The position numbers and the translations under genes are program-made. Positions 10,689 through 21,509 of a stretch of 64,000 nt of DNA are shown here, piece after piece. The DNA is taken from assembly GCA_029962745.1 (NCBI GenBank), contig CM057162.1, positions 18,251,408 through 18,315,407 of the forward strand, written 5' to 3'. Source of the DNA: Echinometra lucunter. Its lineage: Eukaryota > Echinodermata > Echinoidea > Camarodonta > Echinometridae. The first letter of the stretch is position 1. Each line of letters starts with the position of its first letter. Below the pieces are notes generated by a model that was given only the letters and a program-made list of their open reading frames with translations, was not told the DNA's origin and searched no databases.

Positions 10689-12026
10689 CAAGAAAAAAAA
10701 AATCTTTTGATTAACTGAAATATACATTTTTTCTCCTTTTTGAATAGAGAGTTCTGTCATTAGTTCTTGATATAAAAAAGTGAGAAAACCGTAAAGTAAG
10801 GTATTATTTTGGGAGTATATGTGAAGCACGTGTTTGTATGCTTTAGAACTTCATAGCGAATCTTGCAAAGATGTTTGTAACACAATACATGCAGTTCAAC
10901 TTCATGTAGAGTAGTGATTAAGATCATAATACCGTAGTGCAAAGATAGAACGTTAAGGTTGTACAGTCTTTGTAACAGTCTTTTTATATCTTTATATTTG
11001 GTGTGGTGATGGTGTGTAAAAACGTTGGAATGTATATTTGATGAAAGCCTAATTCGTTTTAAATTCTCTTGAATGAATATCATATTGATTTTACTACTTG
11101 GTTTTTAAGTGTATTAGACTCTTTCTATGAGTTGTAAATGGAATATTGAAAATAATTCCGTCTTGAGTTATACTTCAGATATTCGGAAGTTTTCTTGTAA
11201 GATGCCTGTATGTAGCCTCTGTAGTTGGAGGATCATACCTGTTGATAATCGAGTCTTCTCGGGACTAATTCCTGTTTCAAGTTTTAGTACCAGTGGGCCA
11301 TCAGCCAAGCCATGTTGTAAAATGTAAATGATACAAAATGTACGTGATACTAGTAATTGTATGCAGCACTGGAATGAAGGAACACATTTTTCGTGTGATA
11401 ATGAATTTGCATTCATGTCATATGTTTTATTATAGTAAACAGAGTATGTATAATACGCGCTTTGATTGGTTAGATTTGCATCACGTGACGCCTAAATTCT
11501 GTTTCAGTGAAGTGCACAATAACGTTGATTTTTGCACGGGGAATCCCGTGTTGAATGTGGTACACGCGATCCAGCATTAGGGATCTATTTTAATCAAATA
11601 TTGCATGTTTTATTTATACAACATGACCAAGCCATCGGTGAAATAAAACTGCGCTCGCGATTTTTAGCATTTGTCGTGCACATAATCAAGTGCTGTATAG
11701 TGCGTGATGGACACCGGAGTATCTATTATTATGTGACGTATATGTGTATGCTGTTACGTTTATTTATTCGTGCAATGCACCAAGTCAGTGTGATGAAACT
11801 GGAAAATCATTCAAAATATTTTTTTAATCAGGAAAATGGAATCAGGACATAAATGAACAGCTAATTCTACCTCCCAATGATTTATGTCAATACATTGTAC
11901 TGATTTTTGAAGCTTGTAATCTTTCCTACAAAGTTATTAAGATATTTTTATGCGTAGTAGTAGCGCGCTGGTCGCTCATGGAATGTATTTTTTGTTTATT
12001 TTGTCGATAATGAAGAAATCAATAAA
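10689..12026 (+). other. Duplicated 3' UTR of the UGT fragment
   Basis: Bases after the stop resemble those after the complete UGT gene (from 20566): both have ATTTTCTCCTTT followed by AGAG, then a GAGAAAA...GTAAAGTAAGGTATTATTTT-type segment. Further on, both share CGCGCTGGTCGCTCATGG (about 11967 and 21449). AATAAA at 12021-12026 is a likely polyadenylation signal. I see no gene in it. Confidence 0.5.
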
Positions 12027-13046
12027 TCAGATTAAGATATGAAGTATTTGTTTGAATTGCGTTCTTAGCTTTCCTAGGCAGAGTTACAATGTGGCTATAT
12101 GTACGTATATGAGCATGGACACAGCCGCCTCTTCCCAAAATGAGAAGGAAAAATGAAAATAGACAAAGGGGAAAAGAGGGGAAAAGAAGAGAAGGAAGAG
12201 GATGAGAAGAAATGGAACACCCTTTTTTTTCTTTTCTTTTCTTCTCTTGTTTTTTCTTTTCTTTTTTTGTTCCTCCTTTTGTTCTCGATCTTCTCATCCT
12301 TCATGACATTTTTTCTTATTCTTTTCTTCGACCTTTCTTCTTCTTCTTCTTCTTCTTCTCTTCAAAATGGGTACACCGAAACTGTCAATAAATAACAGAT
12401 TTTTTTTTTTTTTTTAGGGGGGGGGGGGGTTCATTCATCGCGTCAGTGAACCACTGACTGACTACCCCTGCCTTAACGCATACATGTACTCTATACGAAG
12501 AAAAGGACGATTGGCCACCTTTCAGAATACTACATGTACAAACGGACGTATGTTCGGGGATTCATACGACGTTCTTCTTAATGCCTTTATCGGTTGTAAT
12601 ATTCCTTACACGGGGTGGGTATACTACGTAGGCACCGATTATTACCATGTAGCTAAATAAAATATTATAGCACGCGATATTAGAATGAGGCTTATAATAA
12701 TTAGAATAGAGATCAAACTTTTTGAATGTTTATTTGTTGAAGTTAAACCTGTATTTCTTTGTCATTTTAGTAATATTTCATACAACATTTCTCTTAACTT
12801 TTTATTAAATCATTTACATTTAAGCTGTACGTTAATTGACGACCATGTGACTCGTCACCTGCATGATCAAATGATATTTGCCCATGGCTTTTTTTTTCTA
12901 TCTTTCTTTTTGTCTGAAGATACGGCACGCGAGGATAGCAACAGGCTTTCGATTTCAACAAACTTAAAATTGTTATTAAATAAGTTAACTCGCCAATCTA
13001 GAATATACGTACATGTAGTAACTATTTTAGTAACTATATGAGCTAT
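12027..13046. repeat. Low-complexity GA/CT tracts and AT-rich spacer
   Basis: Long purine tracts (about 12135-12215) pass into pyrimidine tracts (12221-12362, including a (TTC)n run) and T/G homopolymers near 12400-12430. Part of the left edge continues the UGT-linked duplication (GCATGGACAC at about 12112 and 21595). No gene is supported. Confidence 0.6.
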
Positions 13047-13334
13047 CAAGGCCGTACTCAGTTGTTGTTGTTGTTTTTTCCGGGGAGGGGGGGGGGGGGG
13101 AGATATGTCCAGCTCTCAAGTGAGAGAGCGAAGCGACTGCGTGGAGGACGGTGGGAGTGAGGTATACCTTCCACACGAGGGGGCTTTTGCATTTTTAGAA
13201 TTGAAATTTGCTTGTGCACACTTTGGGTAGAAATTTTGAGAATAACTTAGGTGGAGAGAAACAAGAAAGACGGTATGAAAATTCCGGGGAGCTGCATGCT
13301 CTCCTGCCCCCTCCCCCTCCCTGGTACGGCCATG
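13047..13334. mobile_element. hAT-like element with poly-G inner flank
   Basis: The left end CAAGGCCGTACTCAG is partly inverted at the right as GGTACGGCCATG. Flanking octamers TGAGCTAT and TGAGCCTT agree at six of eight positions, an imperfect hAT-type duplication. Inside are a long G run, an AGAGAGCGAAGCGACTGCG motif and a C-rich right side. It belongs with the elements at 7513, 22810 and 51750. Confidence 0.6.
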
Positions 13335-13846
13335 TGAGCCTTTCAGGGTGAAGGTGTAGTACCACGTACGGTAATTTGACGGTATTCAACTTACTATCGG
13401 ATTAAAATGGGGGGGGGGGGGGGTGAGAGACAAGAGACAGAGAGTTAGAGAGAGGGAGAGAGAGAGAGACACCGGTGAAATAGACTGGGGGGGGGGGGGG
13501 GGGTGATCTGTTCAAGTATATTAGCACCGCTCAACGAAGTCGCCCCTTTTCAAAATACCTGTACATGTACTTCAAAAAGGGTCTTCAAGCCAGACCTAAC
13601 AATTCATGCACGAATAATGACTTTCATTACTATTTCAAAGAAAACAAAGTAAAGTAAACACCTCCGGTCGTGCAACAATACAAATCTCGTGTGTTCTCGA
13701 TCACTCGCTCGGTGGCATGCCCTGTACTGTGTGCTGTTGTAGCTGTCTGCTCACATAATAGCCCATTTGTGAATCATCTCCATTTTGTTGAAGAAATATC
13801 TGTTTTCATTACCTCTTCATTGCACTTGTATACAACCATACCACCG
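13335..13846. repeat. Poly-G and GA-rich upstream region of the UGT gene
   Basis: Two poly-G runs (about 13410-13423 and 13487-13503) flank a GAGA tract. The remaining 300 bases lead to the UGT start. I do not recognise a TATA box or initiator with confidence. Confidence 0.4.
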
Positions 13847-13906
13847 ATGAAAAAACAGGCCGGGTTCTCTTGCATGCATTGGAAGCAGTCGAAGTGCGTA
13901 GTACTA

Positions 13907-14227
13907 ATGGAGGGTACACTATCTCAACCACGAAAACAAATTCTAGTCCCATTCATCTGTTTTTGTGTTGTGATTGTAATGGTCCCCTCAATCGAGGCAG
14001 GGAACGTCCTCATCACCACCAGTCTCGGCGAAGGGTCTCATTATTTTGTGGGGAAGACCATCGGGAAGTATCTGGCGAAACAGGGACACAACGTTTCGGT
14101 GCTAATCAGCGAAGCGTATGCACATAGGGCGAAGAATCCTGACGATTCGGAATTAAATTTCATCATCTTTCACCAGTCACCGGCTGCAATCCAGTCTGTG
14201 AAAGAGAGGCACTTAGCATTTTCGAAG
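13907..14227 (+). CDS. UGT exon 1 (signal peptide, acceptor domain start)
   Basis: Starts MEGTLSQPRKQ; hydrophobic core ends at IEA, then GNVLITTSLGEGSHYF with the likely catalytic His, and KYLAKQGHNVSVLIS. Donor AAG|GTAAGC, phase 0. The upstream in-frame ATG at 13847 would add 20 residues ahead of the signal peptide. Confidence 0.75.
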
Positions 14228-14671
14228 GTAAGCTTAAAAATCTATTTACGAATTTCTTTTGCCTGTGTCGCGGACATCACGCCCCCGGGATCATGCCCAT
14301 AAAACTTTCTGTGATTTTGTTCTCGTTAGTACTTTTTATTCAGAAAATATATAGGCTATATAGTCACAAACATTCACCATGAATACCATGAAATGTGTCA
14401 TAGAATTGATGTCTACACACTAATAATACCTTAATTAACTTGTTGCGTTAGATATTCCAAGTGAGGACAGCATGATCTATCCCCTTACAACTTCTGAATT
14501 TGAAATATACAAACCTGTAGGCTGTAACCTGAATGGCGCGTGTATACTCTAGCTTGCAGACTTGATGTCCATTATTACATGTACTCCTTTGCCTTTTCGA
14601 GGCAGGCCTGATCGACAAATGTTCGCATTTGAATTTCGACGATTCAGGAAGAGATGAACATACGTAAGCAT

Positions 14672-14734
<63 letters not shown>

Positions 14735-14809
14735 CGTCATCGAAATATGATATGATTTAGTCTAGATTAATTTTGCAGGCTAAATTTTGTTAGTATCCAA
14801 AACTACACC

Positions 14810-14840
<31 letters not shown>

Positions 14841-16347
14841 AAAAAAAAAAAAAAAAAAGATTAAAAAAAAAAAAATTGTCACTATTTTTTCTCCCCATGT
14901 TTTTACCCTCTCAATTTGCTTCATATTGGAATATTCTAGAAAAATAGGAATGAAGTGGTCTACAAATCTACTAGTTTGTAAAAGAAGAAAATAGTTCCAA
15001 GATTTGTACTAGTTTGTAGAAAGCTGGAAAAATAGTTTCAGGAAAAAATATTCTGTTTTCCCCCTTATTTTTAGGGAGGGCAAATAGTAATAAATAGACC
15101 TGTTTTCTGGGAAACATAAAGAAAATGGAGAGAAAATAGAAATAAAATACATTTTGCTCATTAAACTGTTATAACTGCAAGGGCTACGTTCTTAGAGGGA
15201 CGGCCACACCGTTTCTCTAATTCAGCATCGTCACTTCTTGTCCAATGAAAATGAAGACAAGGCATGAAGGACCACCTCAAGTCTTATGGATATTATCCTT
15301 TGAAAGAAGATCCCAAACCACATACTTGCATCTCGGAGCACTGAAGAAGTCTCCTATTGGGCAGGGCCTCATGATATTTCGCGGCAGAAAGGCACCGGTG
15401 AAGCTTGCGTACTTCGTAACCATGGTGATGTTTTTGATGTTCTGGAAGTGAATACCCAGATGTTTAGCAGTCTCGACTATCTCAAGTTCCTGCCCATGAA
15501 TGTTGTAGGAGTACGGGTTTGTTGAACAGTACCTCCTTGGTTCTATTATGTAGGTGACACTGAGAACTTGGCATTGTTTTAGAAGGGAAAAAAAATCCAT
15601 CCGGCAGTCTCTGTCCAAATCTTGCGGAGCATTCAGGTCGTTTCTTTTCCCTTTTCCCTTCTCTTGACAATCTTGTCTACTTTTCTTTTGATAGAATGCA
15701 TTAGAGCCCAGCCCTTTTACACATATGATGAAACTCATGCGACCACATATGAAAGGGATCATCAACGACTGCGAAGATCTACTGGGACGCAACCCCGACG
15801 TCATGCGCCGGCTCGAAGAAGGAGAGTTCGACGTGGTCGTTTATGACCTGGTCTGGTCATGCAGTCTGCTATTGGCTATGAAACTGAACGCGACCGCAGT
15901 GGTATCTTTTCCGATGGCTGTCCCTGCGATGATCTCATCTTTTGCGCGAAACCCAGTAAACTTGGCGTATACCCCAGGAGTAATGAATGGATACACTAAC
16001 AAGATGACCTTCTTCCAGGTAAAATTTGATGCATATTTTCAAAGACAGGCAGTACATATCCAGAAAACAACAACAGCAGCAAATAGTAATAATAACAAGG
16101 ATAATGCTTACAATATTCATAAAGCGCAACAGATCCATCTCTAGAGATACTCAGGGCTCACAAAAATAAATTTGATTAAAAATTAATGCTCGAAAGGAAA
16201 TCAACATACATAAGATTAAAGAAATGAAAAGTGGCTTACATGTAAGTTAGAGCTAAGAAAAAAACAAAACAAAAAACAATCGCTACTGCCACCACCATCA
16301 ACTCACCTTATATGCTGACATTACCACCACCACAGCATATATATATG

Positions 16348-16389
<42 letters not shown>

Positions 16390-19300
16390 CACCAGCATGT
16401 TCTTCGTTCCCATTTTTGTTTTCTTTTAATTACATCCTACAGCGTGTAAACAACGTCATTGGCATCAAATTACTGCTCACTGCACTGGAGTTCATGCATA
16501 CACTCTTCGACGATGTTCGAGAGCGTTACCAGATCAGACCAGATTTATACGGTTCCCTCGCGGATTTAGTTGCGTCCTATACCGATTTGTACCTGATAAA
16601 TATGGATTTTGCCGTCGAATACCCGCTCCCTCTCCTCCCGAATATGATTACCATAGGAGGCATCACGGCCACGCCACCATCTCCTTTATCAGATGTAAGC
16701 TATCTTCTTGTAGCAGACTTAACTTATTTTGATTTTTCTTTTCTGTTAAAAGGAGAATTCGAAGAAGAACAAAGCAAAACAATGAATTTATCTGGCCACG
16801 CCATCATCACCATTGATCACCTTTATCAGATGTAAAGCTTTCTTCCTATAGCAGTCTTTCTTCGTTCTTTAATATTTTTATGAAAGAAAAAGGAAAGGGC
16901 GAGATGGAAAAGCCAAGGAAACAATCAGAAGGGAAAAAAATATAGCAAAATAATTAAGAAATGAAATTTAGAAAAACACAAAACATTGAATCTACTAAAA
17001 TAATACACACTTTTAAATATTTTTAGAGTTTTTAGACCATACATACGTACCTAACTATAAAGGTTTAGCTTTGTGTTACAAGAACCTGGCTCCAGCTTTT
17101 ACACTTCTTACTCTCCCGTTTGATGGACAGTCTCAAGAAGATTAGTGACACTTTCAAAAACAAAATCTGATAAGGAGATATATAGGAATAGGTATACGAT
17201 TTTCCCTGCGCGCCTACTGAAAATTTGACAAACAACTACCTATCTGTCACCCAACCAACTTTTGGCAGGATCTAGAGGCATTTATACAGTCGTCTGGCGA
17301 TGAGGGCGTCATCTTGTTCACTCTGGGTACCTACGTCAACCAGATCAAACTCGAGTTCCTTGAGCCCTTTGCAGAGGTCTTTGGCCATTATCCGCAGATG
17401 AAGGTCCTGTGCCAAATGGCGGGTGAACCGAAGTTCAAGCTGCCACCAAACGTGAAGGCAATGCCGTGGCTTCCTCAAAATGATATCCTAGGTATGCAGT
17501 ATAGGGATAGCTCCTTTGGAGATTGTTTTGACAAGTCGTTTAGACTTGAAATAGTCATCAAGTCTGATAAGGTAGAAGCGGCACAACGGTTACTGAATGC
17601 TACCAGCTAGTGAAAGAAAGAAAAAGTAAAATATTTTAGACGATAATAGAGGGAGGTCTGAAAGGACAGGGCAATTTTACTTGCACAGGAATTTGTTAAA
17701 TACTAGTTCTATTTGGGGTTACTAGGTTAAACAGATCTTTGGGGTTTTGTTTGTGTGTGTGTGTGTGTGATTTTTTTTAGTTTTTCGTGTATTTCTACTC
17801 CTACTTTAGGGGTGGTTTCTTGATTTTTGTTTCTTTTAATTAAAAAATAAAGTTAATAAAAGTGAGTTCAGCCTTGACTTTGGCGTTACCACTCCGTAAA
17901 GCCCCTTTAGTTCTAGTTAATAGTCTATTCATAAAATATTTGAATAAAAGTAACCTCTGTACAATGGGCACTTATTCCTTTGTAAGTTTGGTTTGTCGCA
18001 GTAGATTCCTTTATATTAAAGCTTATCCAGGTGGTCACTTCTCAGAGAAGACCACCTGGCTGATATGGGCAACTTCCTTCGCAAAGGATCTGTCAGAGAG
18101 CCTGTCAAACCACCTGTTTTCACCTCTGTACAGTCGTCATATCTTCTTCCACTGCCAAGTTCGTATTCAAAAAGAGTACTTGATTCATTTTACTCAGGTC
18201 ACCCTAAGACTCGTCTCTTCATTTTTCACGGCGGGAACAACGGATTTTACGAGACCGTGTACCACGGCGTCCCCGCTATCATCATACCCCTTACTGGGGA
18301 TGCTGTCGACCAAGGGGGTCGCCTGAGGCACCATGGCTTTGGGGTTGTCCTTGATAAGAGCGAGGTGACCGTGGACACGCTGCACGACGCCATTGAGACA
18401 GTTTTGAGCAATGACAGGTACGCTGTCGAGATCAAAATTAAGAGCGAGAGCTTAAAGAGAGAAGGCTGGGAGTGGGTGGGGTCGGACGGTAGTAATATTG
18501 CGAAGATAAAGACTTCCAAGGATTCTTATCCAAAAATAATCTGCTTCTCCTCCATGTAAACATACTCGAAATAGGAGAATTTCAAGTAGCCCAAATCTAG
18601 GGGGATTTCATAATTCGAATGCCTATCCTACTTCAAAGTTGTGCTGTAAAAAAATCTTTCGATAAGAACGCGAGAAAGAAATTCGAGATTTTCCAGAAGT
18701 AAGTTCATATTTCACTCCGGTTTCACCTTTATAATACACGTTGCTTCAGCAACAACCAGAATTGGTATTGCCAAAGACTGATGGCAACCGCTGGCAGCCG
18801 AAATCAGTGAATACTGATTCCCTTAAAGACACTCAGTCGTGGGCTTTTATGGGGAGTGGATCATAATTTGCTGACACTAGACTTCGTGAAAAGCACTGGA
18901 AATACCTGCAATAGAGCTACATTTCTGGAACTTTATTAAGATGATTACAAGCTGCCCCAACATAGACATTCTTCGGCCTGCTTCAGGCCAGGGAAAGTGA
19001 GATAATGACTTTACCATATGAGGCAATGGGTGGAATATACCGAGCATTAACCCATTCGTGACAGGAATTATTTAAAGCCTAATTTGATCAGCTTTCATTC
19101 TTCAAATTGGCAACACCAACATTTTTACTTTATTGCTACATTTTTCTTATAAAATGTCATGTATTTGAAATGAATATAAATTGACAGAAATTATGATTAG
19201 AAATCAAAAAGTTGCCAATTTGCAGAGGAAAATGGGATTCTAAACTTTCTATCACATTGCCAATTTAAGGATTTTAATGCTTATTTTCCTTTAAAAAAAT

Positions 19301-20565
19301 TTCAGCATCAAACAACGAATATTAACGCAACCAGAATGGGCACAGTTTGTGTAGAACTTTTTGCTCTTTCTGCTCATGTATTTGGTATGATTTTTGGGGC
19401 TTTGCATCAAAAGATATTAGGCCAAACCACAAAATGTGGACCTTTGTCACGAATGGGTTAAATATAGTATGTTGGTCATAAAACTCAATTCCACTTTGGG
19501 TATTGAACAACACCTATTAGTGGGTAAGCACCTGAATGGTGTCAAATTCCCCACAAAAGTGATGACTCCTAGACTACATGTGTCTTCAACATGGGTGCAC
19601 TGAATTAGGGCGCATTTTCCTGGGGCGGTTGTCTCTTGCCCAACTATCAGATTTTCTGCCCCCTTTAACAAAGCAAAATGAAAATGAAGATACATATAAT
19701 CGATTTTTGGGGGGTGGGGTCTCTTTTTACCCTGGCATACTCTCTCTCTCTAAAAAAAAAAAAAAAGAGAGAGAACACGTTCACTCTGTTAGGGGTGAAT
19801 TTCAGAAGAGAGTGCATGTAGAGTGAATTAAGAGTGAATTAAGAGTAAAAATTGTGATATTCACTCTTTATTCACTCTTTGAGGGGTGACCTCAGGGATC
19901 ACTCAAGGATATACGTTGGCATGTTAGTAAACAGAAAATAGTAATAATGATAATTAATAAATATGAATATATAAATAAGTAAATGAATTAGAAAAAAAAA
20001 TAATAAATATAAAAAAGGACTGGTATTCTTCTATCAGAGGGCCCTTTTGTTTTTTTTTGTTTTGTTTTGTTTTGTTTTGTTGTTTTTTGTGGGTTTTATT
20101 TATTTTTTTTTTTTTTGGGGGGGTCTCTCTTTTTGTAACTCCTCTTTCCTATGACCGAGTCAAAGATTGCAAAATGTTGGGGAGGGGGGAGGGGGTGTTT
20201 TCCCCGATTTCTGTCCTTGACCCCTAACATTTAATTCGATATTTTTGTGACGAGGTGAAATCTTCTGCCATTCCTGTCGCAGTTTTTCCAAGGCGGCAAA
20301 ATTTTTGTCTTCGCGTCTACGAAGCAGGAAAATGCATCCGGGTGATCGCGCGGCATTCTGGGTCAACCACGTGATGAAACATGGCGGCGGCTACATGAAG
20401 ACTCCACTCCTGGAACTCAACTTTATACAAAGAAATCTGATAGATGTCCTGGCCTTTTTACTGGTAGCAACCGCTGTAATTTTGTTCATCATTTCCTACT
20501 GTATCTGTGGTATTTTTCGATTTTGTAGGCGAATTTGTTTCTCATCAAAACAAAAAAGCGAATGA
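13907..20565 (+). CDS. UDP-glucuronosyltransferase-like enzyme, complete six-exon gene
   Basis: A family 1 UGT: such enzymes move a sugar from a UDP-sugar to small lipophilic acceptors, usually in the ER membrane facing the lumen. Exons 13907-14227, 15695-16018, 16443-16694, 17269-17491, 18198-18417 and 20283-20565 join in consistent phases to 541 codons including the stop, close to the family's usual 530. The start at 13907 gives a signal peptide with hydrophobic core FICFCVVIVMVPSIEA; an in-frame ATG at 13847 is an alternative. Catalytic-type residues are present: His in GEGSHYF, Asp in FDVVVYDLVWSC. The donor domain has ILFTLGTYV, WLPQNDILG and HGGNNGFYETVYHG. The C-terminus has one anchor and ends KQKSE, a KxKxx ER-retrieval signal. 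Odd: the PLFADQPDN-type donor motif reads PLTGDAVDQ, with Ala in place of the conserved Gln. The sugar donor is therefore uncertain. An incomplete tandem copy lies upstream. Confidence 0.88.
14686..14733. repeat. (AT)n microsatellite
   Basis: About 20 AT units follow a poly-A run in UGT intron 1. A further poly-C/poly-A block lies at about 14808-14872. Confidence 0.9.
15277..15610 (-). mobile_element. LINE reverse-transcriptase fragment (C-terminal part)
   Basis: The minus strand reads through a block typical of the end of non-LTR reverse transcriptases: KQCQVLSVT, then YNIHGQELEIVETAKHLGIH, then YASFTGAFLPRNIMRPCP. The Tyr-x-hG...Lys-x-LGi pattern is characteristic. The upstream reverse-transcriptase core is absent, so this is a dead fragment. 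It is antisense within UGT intron 1. Confidence 0.65.
15695..16018 (+). CDS. UGT exon 2
   Basis: Acceptor TTTGATAG|AATGC, donor CAG|GTAAAA; 108 codons in phase 0. Contains EEGEFDVVVYDLVWSC, with the Asp that pairs with the catalytic His in this family. A degraded LINE fragment on the other strand ends just before it. Confidence 0.8.
16337..16386. repeat. (TA)n microsatellite
   Basis: TA dinucleotide run in UGT intron 2, about 60 bases before exon 3. Confidence 0.9.
16443..16694 (+). CDS. UGT exon 3
   Basis: Acceptor CTACAG|CGTGT, donor GAT|GTAAGC; 84 codons, phase 0. Reads MDFAVEYPLPLLPNMITIGG, the usual UGT segment before the domain linker. A diverged copy of its 3' end and donor lies about 138 bases downstream. 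Confidence 0.8.
16786..16860 (+). repeat. Diverged copy of UGT exon 3 end and splice donor
   Basis: GGCCACGCCATCATC...CTTTATCAGATGTAAAG with TTCTTCCTATAGCAG repeats GGCCACGCCACCATC...CTTTATCAGATGTAAGC with TTCTTGTAGCAG (about 16668-16714). The second donor would end the exon in phase 2 and break the frame into exon 4, so the first donor is likely the one used. Confidence 0.65.
17269..17491 (+). CDS. UGT exon 4
   Basis: Acceptor TTGGCAG|GATCTAG, donor CTAG|GTATGC; 223 bases, ending in phase 1. Encodes DLEAFIQSSGDEGVILFTLG and PPNVKAMPWLPQNDIL, the start of the UDP-sugar domain. Confidence 0.85.
18024..18059. other. Intronic hairpin CCAGGTGGTC/GACCACCTGG
   Basis: Ten-base perfect inverted arms around a spacer of about 14 bases, in UGT intron 4. 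It may be chance or repeat-derived; no function is assigned. Confidence 0.4.
18198..18417 (+). CDS. UGT exon 5 (donor-binding signature)
   Basis: Acceptor TACTCAG|GTCACC, donor GACAG|GTACG; 220 bases, also the length of the equivalent vertebrate UGT exon. Holds HPKTRLFIFHGGNNGFYETV and IIIPLTGDAVDQGGRLRHHG. It matches exon 9594-9813 base for base over long stretches. Confidence 0.88.
19047..19461. mobile_element. Non-autonomous piggyBac-like element
   Basis: The 415-bp segment is bounded by TTAA on each side, followed by inverted ends CCCATTCGTGACA and TGTCACGAATGGG. A TTAA target duplication with CCC/GGG termini is diagnostic of piggyBac. There is no transposase. It sits in the long UGT intron 5. 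Confidence 0.8.
19778..19905. repeat. AGAGTGAAT / ATTCACTCT inverted-unit array
   Basis: Several AGAGTGAATTA words on one side and ATTCACTCT words on the other, so that the block can fold on itself. It lies in UGT intron 5. Similar in design to the arrays at 36180 and 38070. Confidence 0.5.
20283..20565 (+). CDS. UGT exon 6 (membrane anchor, ER tail)
   Basis: Acceptor CTGTCGCAG|TTTTTCC, stop TGA. Encodes HPGDRAAFWVNHVMKHGGGY, the anchor DVLAFLLVATAVILFIISY and the tail ending KQKSE. Its length (283) equals that of the upstream fragment's last exon. Confidence 0.87.
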
Positions 20566-21509
20566 AAAAAATATCACTTGGGTCAGCTAAAATATATATA
20601 TATATTTTCTCCTTTCCAACAGAGGGTGTAGTCTTCATTTCTTACTCCAAAAGAGGTGAGAAAATGAGGAAAGTAAATTAAAGTATTATTTTGAAAATAT
20701 ACTTCTAGAGTAGGATATGATTTATCGGAATCTTGCAGAGATGTACATACTAATTCACTTTCATAAAATAGTGACCAAGACCATAATCCATAGCATACCG
20801 ATAGAACGTTAAACGTTACACAGTCTAGTCTTGCATTTATATTTAACTTTAGTGTATTATCAATGTTAAACACGCTGATATATTACACTTGGCCCAAACT
20901 ATGGAATACTTTGCCTGATCATGGATGCTACTAGAACAGTAGCAGCCATGGCCTGATCAACTACAAAACTCACTTTCGTTGCAGCGTTAATCGTTTTATA
21001 AGTTGAAATTATTCTTATTTATCCGCTCATAGAATGTGTTGTGTACCGTATTGTACTTGTAAGCAAAATATCATGTTTCCACTATGTTCTGATCGTAGGT
21101 TCCTTGATTATTCATTGTAGATGACAGGTAAGGTATTAGTCACCGTGAGGCCGTTCTCATCTGGAGATTCTTCTTGCATGTACATTAACATGGTTAATAA
21201 GTCAGTTTGCCAGTCGCTTCCTTGCAGTTATGTATTTCAAACCTATCCATTTTCTTACTGTAAATATAAACATTTTGAAAGTGAAATAGATAAACAAATA
21301 ACCGGTGTCGTTGGGTAACTATACAAATCATTATTCATTCCTTCATGCACTCATTCATTATTTTTTCATTATGTTATTTTTTGGATCTTGAATTATGGAT
21401 GGAGGACAATACAGGCCACCCCGACCTGATACAACCATGTTTTTAACGCGCTGGTCGCTCATGGGATTTTCTTTTCTTCTTTTTGTAAAGATAATAATTA
21501 GAAAATAAA
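20566..21509 (+). other. Probable 3' UTR of the complete UGT gene
   Basis: The region resembles the stretch after the upstream UGT fragment and ends near AATAAA at 21504-21509, a candidate polyadenylation signal. No other gene is seen here. Confidence 0.45.

Noticed and set aside
12019..12395. Lys/Glu-rich and Phe/Ser-rich open frames
   Set aside because: They are translations of GA/CT low-complexity tracts.
13670..13846. Extension of the UGT first exon upstream to a GTG codon
   Set aside because: It has no ATG, and the ATG at 13907 (or 13847) places a proper signal peptide at the N-terminus.
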